Shown here: in pieces, positions 16,743 to 24,542 of the stretch
Position numbering within the stretch: the stretch's first letter is position 1
Layout: each line of letters starts with the position of its first letter
Assembly: GCA_018333525.1 (NCBI GenBank)
Contig: JAGXTF010000015.1
Coordinates: forward strand, 1-64,000
Direction of reading: 5' to 3'
Source: Bacteroidota bacterium
GTDB lineage: Bacteria; Bacteroidota; Bacteroidia; NS11-12g; UBA955
DNA: 64,000 bases
The notes under the pieces: model-generated
Databases searched by the model: none
What the model was told of the DNA's origin: nothing
The model's input: the letters and a program-made list of their open reading frames with translations, nothing else
Made by a program: the position numbers and the translations under genes

Positions 16743-19355
16743 ATGAAAAACCTTCTGACCTTACCAGGCATCCTGCTGTTTCTGGGTTCATTAAACGCCC
16801 AAACCAACCTCAGCCTGAATACCGTGGATGATTATTCTCCGGTGATTTCAGGCAATAAAATCATTTGGTTTGAAACGGTGAACAATGGAAACAAAAGAGA
16901 GCTAATCCAGTACGACATCTCCACCAAAACCAAAACCAAACTCACCAATTCAGATTCGACCTTTAACTATACCCAATACAATGGTACCCATGTCACATGG
17001 AATGTACAGGAAAATAACAATTTTGAGATTTACGATCTGGTTTCCAATACCAAAACGTTCATTGACAACTGGATATACTGGGATTACAAGTTGGGGCCGG
17101 ATTACGTGGTTTACAACCGCAGCAATCAGGACACCATGAGGGTCTTTGACATTGCCACAAAAACCACCACAAAAATTACAGCCAAACAGGGATATCCCAG
17201 AGATATTGATGGTGACATGTTGCTATTTATGGGTATTGATTGGAATTTGTATCTGTACAATATAAAAACCAAAGTGTTGAAATCAGTTACAACAGGAGGT
17301 AACAATCAAATCGGCAGCTATGCCCATGTATCCGGCAATTACGTGGCTTATGGAGGAATTAATGCCAATAAAAATGCATGGCTCTATAACATCGGCACAG
17401 GCGCAACCACACCGGTTGCCACTACAAACGATGTGTGGGATATTGCCGTGAAAGGTGACTACGTAGTATACAAAACCTATGCATCCAATTACAAACTGAA
17501 AAAATATAAAATCAGTACTGCATCCCTTACCGACATTACTCCCACCGCAGGTAATTATAGCATGGCAACTTTGTCGGACAGCATGTTGGTATTTGTGGGT
17601 GGCGCGAGCAATGGCGGGACAATTTTTGTAAAATCCCTGCAAACCAACAACGAGTTGTTTTCATTCAGAACTACCAGTTGCAATATGGCTGACATCAACG
17701 CCAACAATTCATTTTCAATAACATCCAATACTGTAGTATGGACCAATTCTCAGGTCGATCAGTTTCAAAGCGGCATACCCGGCACTGCCGAAACTTTTGC
17801 CTGGTCTTTGTATGGATACTTAAATATTCCCCCTGAGAGCCCGAATGCAGGACCCTGGCTGCCCGACCTCGATCAGGACGGATATGTGGATACCTCAAAT
17901 ATTGTTTATTCTTATAACAATCCCCTACCGGGTAAATACGCACTCAATGAGCGGTTGGCATTTAATCTGAGTTACAATTCAAAAAATGATTATTCACCCC
18001 GGATTGTAGGTAATGATATAATCTGGTTTGAAACGGTGACCAATGGCAACCCCAGGGAACTGGTTCATTTTGATTTAAACTCGGGAACCAAAACCAAATT
18101 AACCAATTATGGCCTGACACTTCTTTACACCCAATTCAACGGGTCTCAGGTAAGCTGGTCCGTGCAGGAAAACAACAATTTTGAAATTTTTGATATCGCA
18201 ACAAAAACCAAAACAATATTAGACAACTGGACTTACTGGGATTATCAGCTGGGAAATAATTACCTGGTTTACAATCGCACCAATCAGGATACCATGAGAG
18301 TATATGATATCGCAACAAAAACCATCACAAAAATTACAGCCAAACAGGGATATCCCAAAGACATTGACGGCGATATGCTGCTGTTTCGGGGGATGGACTG
18401 GAATCTTTACGTATATGATTTGAAAAATAAAACTTTGAAAGCAGTTACTACCGCTGGTAACAATCAGATCGGCAGTTATGCCCATATTTCAGGCAATTAT
18501 GTGGTTTACGGCGGTATTAATGCCGATAAAAACGTATGGATGTACAACATCGGCACGGATGCTACCACACCGGTTACCATGACCAATGATGTCCAAAATA
18601 TAGATATTGACGGGGACTATATTGTTTATCAGACCTATGCATCCAATTACAAATTAAAAAAATATAAAATCAGCACCTCAGATACTTCCACCATTACTCC
18701 CACCGGCGGTAATTATGCCATGGCCGTCATTTCAGACAGTCTGGTTGTGTATACAGAATATAATGCCGGAGTAACCTCTTTAATGGTCAGAAATATTCAT
18801 GACAATCAGGAACTGTATTCTTTCTATGGATTGCCTTGTTATGAATCTAAAAAAAATTCGAACAGTGCTTACAGTACGGATAACAACCAGGTGGCTTGGG
18901 CAAATCAGGTACTCGACGCTTCATCGAATCCAATCATTGGTGCATCTGAGGTTCTGAAAGTTAATCCTTTTTTTACGTATGAAGTCGATTGTGATGACAC
19001 TAAAAACACTGTGCATCCGGGAGCTCCTGAAATCCCAAATAATGGAATTGATGAGAATTGCGACGGCATGGATCTGGTCAACGGTCTGACCGATATATCT
19101 GGTAAAAAAACATGGATGTCACTGCACCCCAATCCCAATGACGGTTCTTTTGTTATTACAATAAAAAATCCGGAAAAAGAATGTGGGCAACTCAGGTTTT
19201 TTGATATTCACGGAAGTTTAATACTAAAGAAAACTATTGAGAATTCTGCTGAATATTCAGACCATTTCCATCTGACCAATGTTCCAACAGGGGTTTATTT
19301 TTTATGTTACAAAAGCGCATCGAAAAGCGATGTCATTCGTTGGATAAAACAATGA
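16743..19355 (+). CDS. T9SS-secreted protein with duplicated propeller-like domain
   Basis: This 870-residue protein has a signal peptide (LLTLPGILLFLGSLNAQ). Residues ~22-370 and ~405-755 are two copies of one domain, opening with DYSPVISGNKIIWFETV and DYSPRIVGNDIIWFETV. It has repeated short strands like TolB or beta-propeller proteins. The join contains a calcium-loop-like DLDQDGYVD. Near residue 755 a MopE-type metal-binding motif follows (VDCDDTKNTVHPGAPEI, then GIDENCDG). The last ~80 residues (SLHPNPNDGSFVI to RWIKQ) form a type A T9SS sorting domain, so it should be exported across the outer membrane and surface-attached or released. The copies share a 31-base identical DNA run, suggesting recent duplication. 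Confidence 0.88.
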   Translation: MKNLLTLPGILLFLGSLNAQTNLSLNTVDDYSPVISGNKIIWFETVNNGNKRELIQYDISTKTKTKLTNSDSTFNYTQYNGTHVTWNVQENNNFEIYDLVSNTKTFIDNWIYWDYKLGPDYVVYNRSNQDTMRVFDIATKTTTKITAKQGYPRDIDGDMLLFMGIDWNLYLYNIKTKVLKSVTTGGNNQIGSYAHVSGNYVAYGGINANKNAWLYNIGTGATTPVATTNDVWDIAVKGDYVVYKTYASNYKLKKYKISTASLTDITPTAGNYSMATLSDSMLVFVGGASNGGTIFVKSLQTNNELFSFRTTSCNMADINANNSFSITSNTVVWTNSQVDQFQSGIPGTAETFAWSLYGYLNIPPESPNAGPWLPDLDQDGYVDTSNIVYSYNNPLPGKYALNERLAFNLSYNSKNDYSPRIVGNDIIWFETVTNGNPRELVHFDLNSGTKTKLTNYGLTLLYTQFNGSQVSWSVQENNNFEIFDIATKTKTILDNWTYWDYQLGNNYLVYNRTNQDTMRVYDIATKTITKITAKQGYPKDIDGDMLLFRGMDWNLYVYDLKNKTLKAVTTAGNNQIGSYAHISGNYVVYGGINADKNVWMYNIGTDATTPVTMTNDVQNIDIDGDYIVYQTYASNYKLKKYKISTSDTSTITPTGGNYAMAVISDSLVVYTEYNAGVTSLMVRNIHDNQELYSFYGLPCYESKKNSNSAYSTDNNQVAWANQVLDASSNPIIGASEVLKVNPFFTYEVDCDDTKNTVHPGAPEIPNNGIDENCDGMDLVNGLTDISGKKTWMSLHPNPNDGSFVITIKNPEKECGQLRFFDIHGSLILKKTIENSAEYSDHFHLTNVPTGVYFLCYKSASKSDVIRWIKQ

Positions 19356-19420
19356 TTAATTCCAAGAGAATTTTCAATCTTATTTCATAAAAATATCATT
19401 CACCGTGCAAAGCACAACCT

Positions 19421-19531
19421 GAGGGCGCTTCCTGCGGGAATAAAGCCCTGTGGGCAATTCCTGCAGCAATCAAACCCCGTGGGCAATTCCAGTGGGAATC
19501 AATCCATGTGGGCGCTTCCTGCGGGAAGCGC
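19421..19531. repeat. Imperfect tandem repeat, about 4 x 28-30 bp
   Basis: Four units begin with GGGCGCTTCC or GGGCAATTCC, continue with TGCGGGAA-type sequence and end in variants of CAA(A/T)CCCCG. The last unit ends 1-2 bases before the stop of the acetyltransferase gene on the other strand. The inner GCTTCCTGCGGGAAGC can fold as a hairpin, so it could act as a terminator-like barrier between the convergent genes. Confidence 0.65.
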
Positions 19532-19532
19532 T

Positions 19533-20042
19533 TCATAATTCCATCACATACAAATAATATTCCTTCCCGAAAAAAGGACCCAGATTTTTGTATTTAACAA
19601 ATCCGAGTTTTTCGTAAATATGCCTTGCAGCATTCTGAAATTCGGAAGTATGTAATGACAGTATTTTTTCGCCGGTTTCCTTTGCCATTTCCATACACAT
19701 TTGGGTGAGTTTTTTCGCAATGCCATTGCCCTGATACTCCGGATACACACCAACTAACCGGATGTATGACCACTCTGCATCAAAGAACCTAAATGGATTT
19801 CCATGAGGAATAAAAAATGCCATCCCAACCACCGTATTTTCATGTTCACAAACAAAACATTTCCCAATTTTTAACAAATTCAAATATGTAAAATCATCCA
19901 AAAATGTTTCTTCCCATTGCTGCCAGTTTTCAGTGGTTATTGCTTCCTGATGCTGTCCATAAGAAATCAGGCAAAGGCGCTTCAGCGCCTCCAGATCCGC
20001 TTTGCCACCTTCACGGTAAATCAATGCATCATTCAAACCCAA
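19533..20042 (-). CDS. GNAT family N-acetyltransferase
   Basis: A 169-residue single-domain GNAT acetyltransferase. The acetyl-CoA-binding motif A is clear (VGVYPEYQGNGIAKKL, about residues 92-108), followed by the C-terminal NAARHIYEKLGFVKY motif. Substrate cannot be read from the sequence. It is convergent with the T9SS cargo gene and its 3' end abuts a tandem repeat. Confidence 0.88.
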   Translation of the reverse strand: MGLNDALIYREGGKADLEALKRLCLISYGQHQEAITTENWQQWEETFLDDFTYLNLLKIGKCFVCEHENTVVGMAFFIPHGNPFRFFDAEWSYIRLVGVYPEYQGNGIAKKLTQMCMEMAKETGEKILSLHTSEFQNAARHIYEKLGFVKYKNLGPFFGKEYYLYVMEL

Positions 20043-20372
20043 TACCTTTCCATATTATGTTTTACGCTTTTGAAGAACAATTTTAAATGCAATTTTAATA
20101 CGCATCATTTAATTTATTTAACCAAATTCCCTCCATTCTTGCATTCCTTTATTTATTTCATTTTTTAATTTCTTCATATCTTTCATTAAAATGGGCGCAC
20201 AGTTCTTACAGACCAAAGATAAAACCAAGCCGGTGGCCGGAAGCTGGAAGCCGGTGGCTGTATTTTTTCATTTCTTTCATTATTTTCATTCCCTTCATTT
20301 TTTCATTTAAAATGAATCCTACAACATACCCAAAATCAAGCCAGTGGCCAGCAGCCTGAGGCCAGCAGCTTC
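20043..20372. other. Intergenic region holding repeat copy B
   Basis: The left half is AT-rich with TTCATT-like runs. The right half is copy B of the ~170-bp dispersed repeat. No gene is supported. Confidence 0.6.
20188..20370. repeat. Dispersed ~170-bp intergenic repeat, copy B
   Basis: Direct-orientation partner of 14779-14943. It ends within a few bases of the nth stop codon. The pair encloses 5.4 kb that holds the thrombospondin-repeat protein, the tmRNA-like fragment, the duplicated T9SS protein and the acetyltransferase. Confidence 0.7.
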
Positions 20373-20990
20373 CTACCCCACCACACTACAAATCGGACAC
20401 TTCTCTGCATCATGTCCCCGCGCCGGACAATATTTTCTTCCGAAATAAATAATTTGCAAATGCAATTTGTTCCACAATTCTTTGGCAAATATTTTTTTGA
20501 GATCTGCTTCTGTTTGTGTTACATTTTTTCCATTCGTCAAACCCCAGCGGATAGCGAGTCTGTGAATATGTGTATCTACCGGAAATGCCGCAAACCCAAA
20601 CGCCTGGCTCATTACCACACTCGCCGTTTTATGTCCTACTCCGGGTAATTCCTCTAATTCCTCAAAAGTTGAAGGTACTTTTCCATTGTACTTTTCAATG
20701 AGTATTTTAGATAAATTAAAAATTGCTTTGCTCTTTGCCGGAGATAATCCGCATGGATAAATAATTTCACGAATTTCATCCACAGTTAATTTTACCATAT
20801 CAAAAGGATTATCTGCTTTTGCAAATAAAAGTGGTGTTATTTTATTCACCCTTTCATCGGTACACTGTGCGCTCAAAACTACGGCAATCAACAAGGTATA
20901 GGCATCCCAGTGTTGCAATGGAATGGGTGTTTCAGGAAATAATTCTTCCAGTTTATTTACAATAAACGCCGCTTTTTCTTTTTTATTCAT
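20373..20990 (-). CDS. nth: Endonuclease III (base-excision repair DNA glycosylase/AP lyase)
   Basis: This 205-residue enzyme removes oxidised pyrimidines and nicks abasic sites. The helix-hairpin-helix ELPGVGHKTA supplies the catalytic Lys, and VDTHIHRLAIRWGL supplies the catalytic Asp. I start at ATG 20990, which overlaps the upstream lplA stop by one base; a start five codons earlier is possible. The iron-sulfur region is unusual: Cys-X9-Cys-X2-Cys (YCPARGHDAEKCPIC) and then the protein ends at SVVG. The E. coli pattern is C-X6-C-X2-C-X5-C, so the fourth Cys is missing. The cluster may be absent or use another ligand. The family call is firm. Confidence 0.92.
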   Translation of the reverse strand: MNKKEKAAFIVNKLEELFPETPIPLQHWDAYTLLIAVVLSAQCTDERVNKITPLLFAKADNPFDMVKLTVDEIREIIYPCGLSPAKSKAIFNLSKILIEKYNGKVPSTFEELEELPGVGHKTASVVMSQAFGFAAFPVDTHIHRLAIRWGLTNGKNVTQTEADLKKIFAKELWNKLHLQIIYFGRKYCPARGHDAEKCPICSVVG

Positions 20991-21955
20991 TAAAATAAAT
21001 TCCAAATATCTTCATCCCGAATTTCTATTTCTGAATTTTCCCTCCAAATTTCACGTATGGTATTTTCTATCCATTCTTTTCCAACCATGGCATTACAAAA
21101 CCGCTCAAATTCATTTTTGTTTTGACTAATAATTTGCATTTGCAATACCACTCCATGGTCAATTTTCATTTCCAACCTGTAGATATTTTCATGAAAATTC
21201 CAGACTTTTTGAACCGTATATCCGGGAGAATAACCCAAAATCCAGGATTCTTTGGAATACTTTGCATGTTTCACGTTATCAATACCTTGCAAATCTTCCT
21301 CTCGAAATACATACCGGTTGGTATGTTTTATATTTTCGAAGCCCCTGATAACCATTTGCATAAATGCATCCGAATTTTCCTCTTGTAAAAAATGATCGGA
21401 AATATTGGTTACTTCACTTCGCACACTTTGCACGGCCTTGGTTTCGTATTTTCCAACGGGGTGAAGCGCTTCGCCAAGGTCACCCAATTCGCTGCGAAAC
21501 AACAAAGTGCCATGGTGTAACACCCTGCTTCGCCTTTGCAGTACATGTTCTGCATTGCCGCTGATTTTTTTATCCTTTACCAGCAAATCATTTCTGGAAC
21601 TATAACTGGTTTCAACTCCTATTTTTTGCAATACGTCCCGCATTGGATCCAGAAAACGCCTGTAGTTGACGGCCTTATCCAAACCTTCCGGTATGTTTTG
21701 AATAAATGTAAAATTGATATTCCCCAGATCGTGGAAAACGGTACCGCCCCCGGTTAATCGACGGGCAATATCAATTCCATGTTTGCGGCACCAGCTGTAA
21801 TTTAATTCCCCGCATAAATTCTGGTGTTTCCCACAAACCACCGCTTTCTTGCTTCTCCAAAACATGAGTACATCCGCGTCCCAATGGTGCAAAATATAAT
21901 CTTCCGCTGCCAGGTTGAAATAAACGTCGGTATTTTCTGTAACTATGAGATGCAA
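20990..21955 (-). CDS. lplA: Lipoate-protein ligase A
   Basis: A 321-residue lipoate-protein ligase that activates lipoate with ATP and attaches it to E2/GcvH domains of 2-oxoacid dehydrogenases. The diagnostic motif RRLTGGGTVFHDLGNINFT is near residues 65-83 and the acceptor-binding KISGNAEHV near 131. Length fits LplA with its C-terminal accessory domain. It overlaps nth by one base at its stop and lies two bases after the lptB stop, so lptB, lplA and nth probably form one transcript read right to left. Confidence 0.92.
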   Translation of the reverse strand: MHLIVTENTDVYFNLAAEDYILHHWDADVLMFWRSKKAVVCGKHQNLCGELNYSWCRKHGIDIARRLTGGGTVFHDLGNINFTFIQNIPEGLDKAVNYRRFLDPMRDVLQKIGVETSYSSRNDLLVKDKKISGNAEHVLQRRSRVLHHGTLLFRSELGDLGEALHPVGKYETKAVQSVRSEVTNISDHFLQEENSDAFMQMVIRGFENIKHTNRYVFREEDLQGIDNVKHAKYSKESWILGYSPGYTVQKVWNFHENIYRLEMKIDHGVVLQMQIISQNKNEFERFCNAMVGKEWIENTIREIWRENSEIEIRDEDIWNLF

Positions 21956-21956
21956 T

Positions 21957-22706
21957 TCAGGACTTATCCGTGTTGTGTGCTTTCCGTCTCAATACGAAAT
22001 TCTTACCCAGATAAACTTTTCGCACCAACTCATCGGCTGCGAGCTCTTCCGCATTTCCCTGTTTCAGCAATTTTCCCTCGAAAAGAAGGTATGCCCTATC
22101 GGTAATACTGAGCGTTTCCTGCACATTGTGGTCTGTAATCAAAATTCCAATATTGCGGTCTTTCAATTTGCTCACAATTCCCTGAATATCTTCCACCGCA
22201 ATAGGATCAACACCTGCAAATGGTTCGTCCAATAAAATAAATTTTGGGTCCGTAGCCAGTGCCCGGGCAATTTCTGTCCTCCTGCGCTCACCGCCGCTAA
22301 GCACCTTTCCGCGGTTTTGTCTCACGCGATTAAGACCAAACTCCTCCAGCAATTCCTCCAGTTTCTCTTTTTGTTCTCTTTTGCTCAGTGTTGTGGTTTG
22401 AAGTATTGCCAGAATATTGTCTTCCACACTCAGCTCTCTGAAAACAGATGCCTCCTGTGGCAAATACCCAATACCCAACTGTGCCCGCTTATACATTGGC
22501 AATTTGGTTATCTCATCCTCCTCCAGAAAGATTTTACCTTCATCCGGACGCACCAGTCCCACAAACATGTAAAATGTTGTTGTTTTCCCCGCCCCGTTTG
22601 GACCGAGCAAACCTACTATCTCACCCTGATTGACAAATACACTTACATTGTTCACTACTTTTTTTGAACCGTATTGTTTCAGAAGATGCTCAGATCGCAG
22701 TTGCAT
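21957..22706 (-). CDS. lptB: LPS export ABC transporter ATPase LptB
   Basis: A 249-residue cytoplasmic ATPase that powers lipopolysaccharide extraction by LptFG. Walker [10 protein letters not shown], the Q-loop segment [10 protein letters not shown], signature LSGGERRR and Walker [14 protein letters not shown] are intact, and [19 protein letters not shown] is typical of LptB rather than other ABC ATPases. I choose ATG 22706 ([13 protein letters not shown]) because it gives the family length; an upstream in-frame ATG at 22781 would add 25 atypical residues. A TATTTTTG promoter element ends only five bases before this ATG, so the message may be leaderless. Confidence 0.93.
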   Translation of the reverse strand: MQLRSEHLLKQYGSKKVVNNVSVFVNQGEIVGLLGPNGAGKTTTFYMFVGLVRPDEGKIFLEEDEITKLPMYKRAQLGIGYLPQEASVFRELSVEDNILAILQTTTLSKREQKEKLEELLEEFGLNRVRQNRGKVLSGGERRRTEIARALATDPKFILLDEPFAGVDPIAVEDIQGIVSKLKDRNIGILITDHNVQETLSITDRAYLLFEGKLLKQGNAEELAADELVRKVYLGKNFVLRRKAHNTDKS

Positions 22707-22711
22707 TGGGG

Positions 22712-22719
22712 CAAAAATA
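22712..22719 (-). promoter_or_regulatory. Candidate -7 element for lptB
   Basis: On the minus strand this reads TATTTTTG, a perfect TAnnTTTG. A TTG lies about 22 bp upstream of it. Only CCCCA separates it from the chosen ATG, so transcription would start at or within a few bases of the start codon. Confidence 0.45.
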
Positions 22720-22798
22720 AAGGGGTTTTGTACTTTTATGGCAATTTCAATGCCTAATTTCCAAAGTACAAATTCCTGCATATGTCAAATATTGTAGG

Positions 22799-23953
22799 TT
22801 GGAATTAGCGCTTTGTTTTAACATTGCAGATTCATTGGCATCCAAAATAAAAATCTGTCATCTCAGTTCTGTCCACCTGGCATTGGATACCCGCTTATTT
22901 TACAGATTTTGTCAATCCCTGTCACAACATTATGATGTAACACTGATTGCGGTTCATCCCAAAAAAGAAATCCGCAATAACATCGCCATTATACCTTTCA
23001 GGCGATTTAAGAATAAAATTCTACGCGTACTGGTAACCTGGTTTCTGATGCTTGTAAAAGCGCTGAAAGTAAATGCCCGCCTGTATCATATTCACGACCC
23101 GGAACTGATTCCATGTGGTTTGTTTCTTAAGATTTTCGGTAAGAAAGTAATCTTTGATATTCATGAAAATATCGCTGAAGATATTTTTGACAAACCCTGG
23201 ATTCAGAATAAAAAACTACTTCATTCTTTCTTCCTTTTTTTTGAAAGACTGGCCATAAAAAACTTCTGGATTTTCCTGGCTGAAAATTCCTATGAACCCA
23301 GATACAAAGCCATGGGAGCGAATTATGAAATTGTTTTAAATTATCCGGATTTGAAATTTTTTCACGCATATGAAAATGTAAATCGCAACCCCGTTCCCCG
23401 AATATTTTACATCGGAATATTATTGCGAAGCAGGGGAATTATTGAAATTGCTGAGGCTATTTATATTTTAAAATTGCGCGGCACGGAAGTTCATTTCGAT
23501 ATTGTAGGTGAGCTATATACCGGGCTGGATGCGGAACTCGATGCACTGCCATTTATAAGTGAAATAAAAAAACAATTGCACTTTCACGGGCGCCTGCCAC
23601 TGGAACAGGGCTATGAAATTAGCAGAAATGCAGCAATTGGAATGTGCATTATTCATCCAATGAAAAATAGCATTGGTTCTTATCCCACCAAAATGTTTGA
23701 GTTTATGGCCATTGGACTACCCCAAATTGTATCCAATTTTCCCCTGTATGAATCAGTAGCGGTTGGACATCACTGTGGAATTTCTGCGGACCCCAAAAAT
23801 CCGGAAGACATTGCAAATGCCATTGAAAATTTGTTGCAAAACCCCACAACCATGCGCTTAATGTCGGAAAATGGATTAAAAGAAATTGGACAATATTCCT
23901 GGGATTCCCAGTTTCAGAAAGCGCTGTTGGTATATCAAAAACTATTAATGTAG
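22799..23953 (+). CDS. Glycosyltransferase family 4 (GT-B fold)
   Basis: A 384-residue GT-B-fold glycosyltransferase that transfers a sugar from a nucleotide donor, probably to a cell-surface polysaccharide. The N-terminal acceptor domain starts at KICHLSSVHLALDTRLF, and LYHIHDPELIP is a typical GT4 segment. The donor domain contains PTKMFEFMAIGLPQIVSNF and ends in the usual closing helix. The start is uncertain: TTG 22799 gives the longest frame and TTG 22835 begins close to the first conserved strand. It diverges from lptB across 92 bases. Confidence 0.85.
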   Translation: MELALCFNIADSLASKIKICHLSSVHLALDTRLFYRFCQSLSQHYDVTLIAVHPKKEIRNNIAIIPFRRFKNKILRVLVTWFLMLVKALKVNARLYHIHDPELIPCGLFLKIFGKKVIFDIHENIAEDIFDKPWIQNKKLLHSFFLFFERLAIKNFWIFLAENSYEPRYKAMGANYEIVLNYPDLKFFHAYENVNRNPVPRIFYIGILLRSRGIIEIAEAIYILKLRGTEVHFDIVGELYTGLDAELDALPFISEIKKQLHFHGRLPLEQGYEISRNAAIGMCIIHPMKNSIGSYPTKMFEFMAIGLPQIVSNFPLYESVAVGHHCGISADPKNPEDIANAIENLLQNPTTMRLMSENGLKEIGQYSWDSQFQKALLVYQKLLM

Positions 23954-24059
23954 CAAGTATAACCAGGTTGCTATGATTCTAAATAACGAATTTTAACATA
24001 GTACACACAAAAGTTAAAAGCGGTTTTTATTATTAAATTTTCAATTTATTGTTGCTGCT

Positions 24060-24218
24060 CGGCTTTAGCTGGCAGCAGCGCGCGAAAGGTCGCGACACCC
24101 GTACGGAGCGAAGCGGAGTAAGGGCGCAAGCTTGAGAGCGACCTAAGCTGTATTCAAACCGAAATGGCGCCTTTGCCAGCTAAGAGTTTGGGCTCCACCC
24201 TTTTCGGCAAAAGGGTGG
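24060..24218 (+). repeat. Intergenic element with inverted-repeat ends
   Basis: The block opens with CGGCTTTAGCTGGCA and near its right end carries TGCCAGCTAAG, so its parts can pair over a distance. It finishes with a perfect 10-bp hairpin, CCACCCTTTT / AAAAGGGTGG with a CGGC loop (24195-24218). A shorter relative lies in opposite orientation at 26477-26540. It is GC-rich compared with its surroundings. Confidence 0.5.
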
Positions 24219-24291
24219 ATTAAAAATAAATTTCTTATTGCATAAAACTTAGCCAGTGATTTTAGATGACAATGCAAATTAAATTTTTAAT

Positions 24292-24325
24292 AAAAAAACC
24301 CTGCGGGGGCGATCGCAGGGTTTTT
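24292..24325. terminator. Bidirectional intrinsic terminator
   Basis: A7 is followed by the stem CCCTGCG (24299-24305), loop GGGGCGAT, matching arm CGCAGGG (24314-24320) and T5. The A and T tracts extend the stem, so it can act in both directions. It is 340 bases past the glycosyltransferase gene and upstream of the beta-helix lipoprotein gene. Confidence 0.75.
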
Positions 24326-24333
24326 ACTCCTTA

Positions 24334-24434
24334 CCCGTTTTACGGGATCCGAAACATCTCTGATTCGGACGAAACTATGAAAAAAGCCTTACCCCGAGGA
24401 CGGGATTCTTGTTGCTCCGAGGTTGTCTCCCGTC
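24334..24434 (+). other. Run of three hairpins, candidate structured RNA
   Basis: Three stems follow one another: CCCGT/ACGGG (24334-24346), TCCGAA/TTCGGA (24348-24369) and GACGGGA/TCCCGTC (24399-24434, long loop). They sit between a terminator and the lipoprotein start at 24543. This could be a leader RNA or folded intergenic repeat debris. I recognise no riboswitch class. Confidence 0.3.
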
Positions 24435-24542
24435 TTCATTTGTCAATACAAATCGGATGAAAAAGGTAAATGGAAATTTTCAGAATTATTTTTTTACAAT
24501 GCTTTCACATATTCCGGGCTTATTTTCGCGTTTTAACCCGGA

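Larger units (their letters stand above)
23954..24542. other. Intergenic region with hairpins and terminator
   Basis: No gene is supported. In order it contains a GC-rich repeat block at 24060-24218 that has a reversed partner at about 26477-26540, a strong terminator at 24292-24325, and three consecutive hairpins (24334-24434) ahead of the next gene. Confidence 0.6.

Noticed and set aside
18136-18485. Antisense frames inside the duplicated T9SS gene
   Set aside because: They are shadows of a repetitive coding sequence and appear at corresponding places in both repeat copies.
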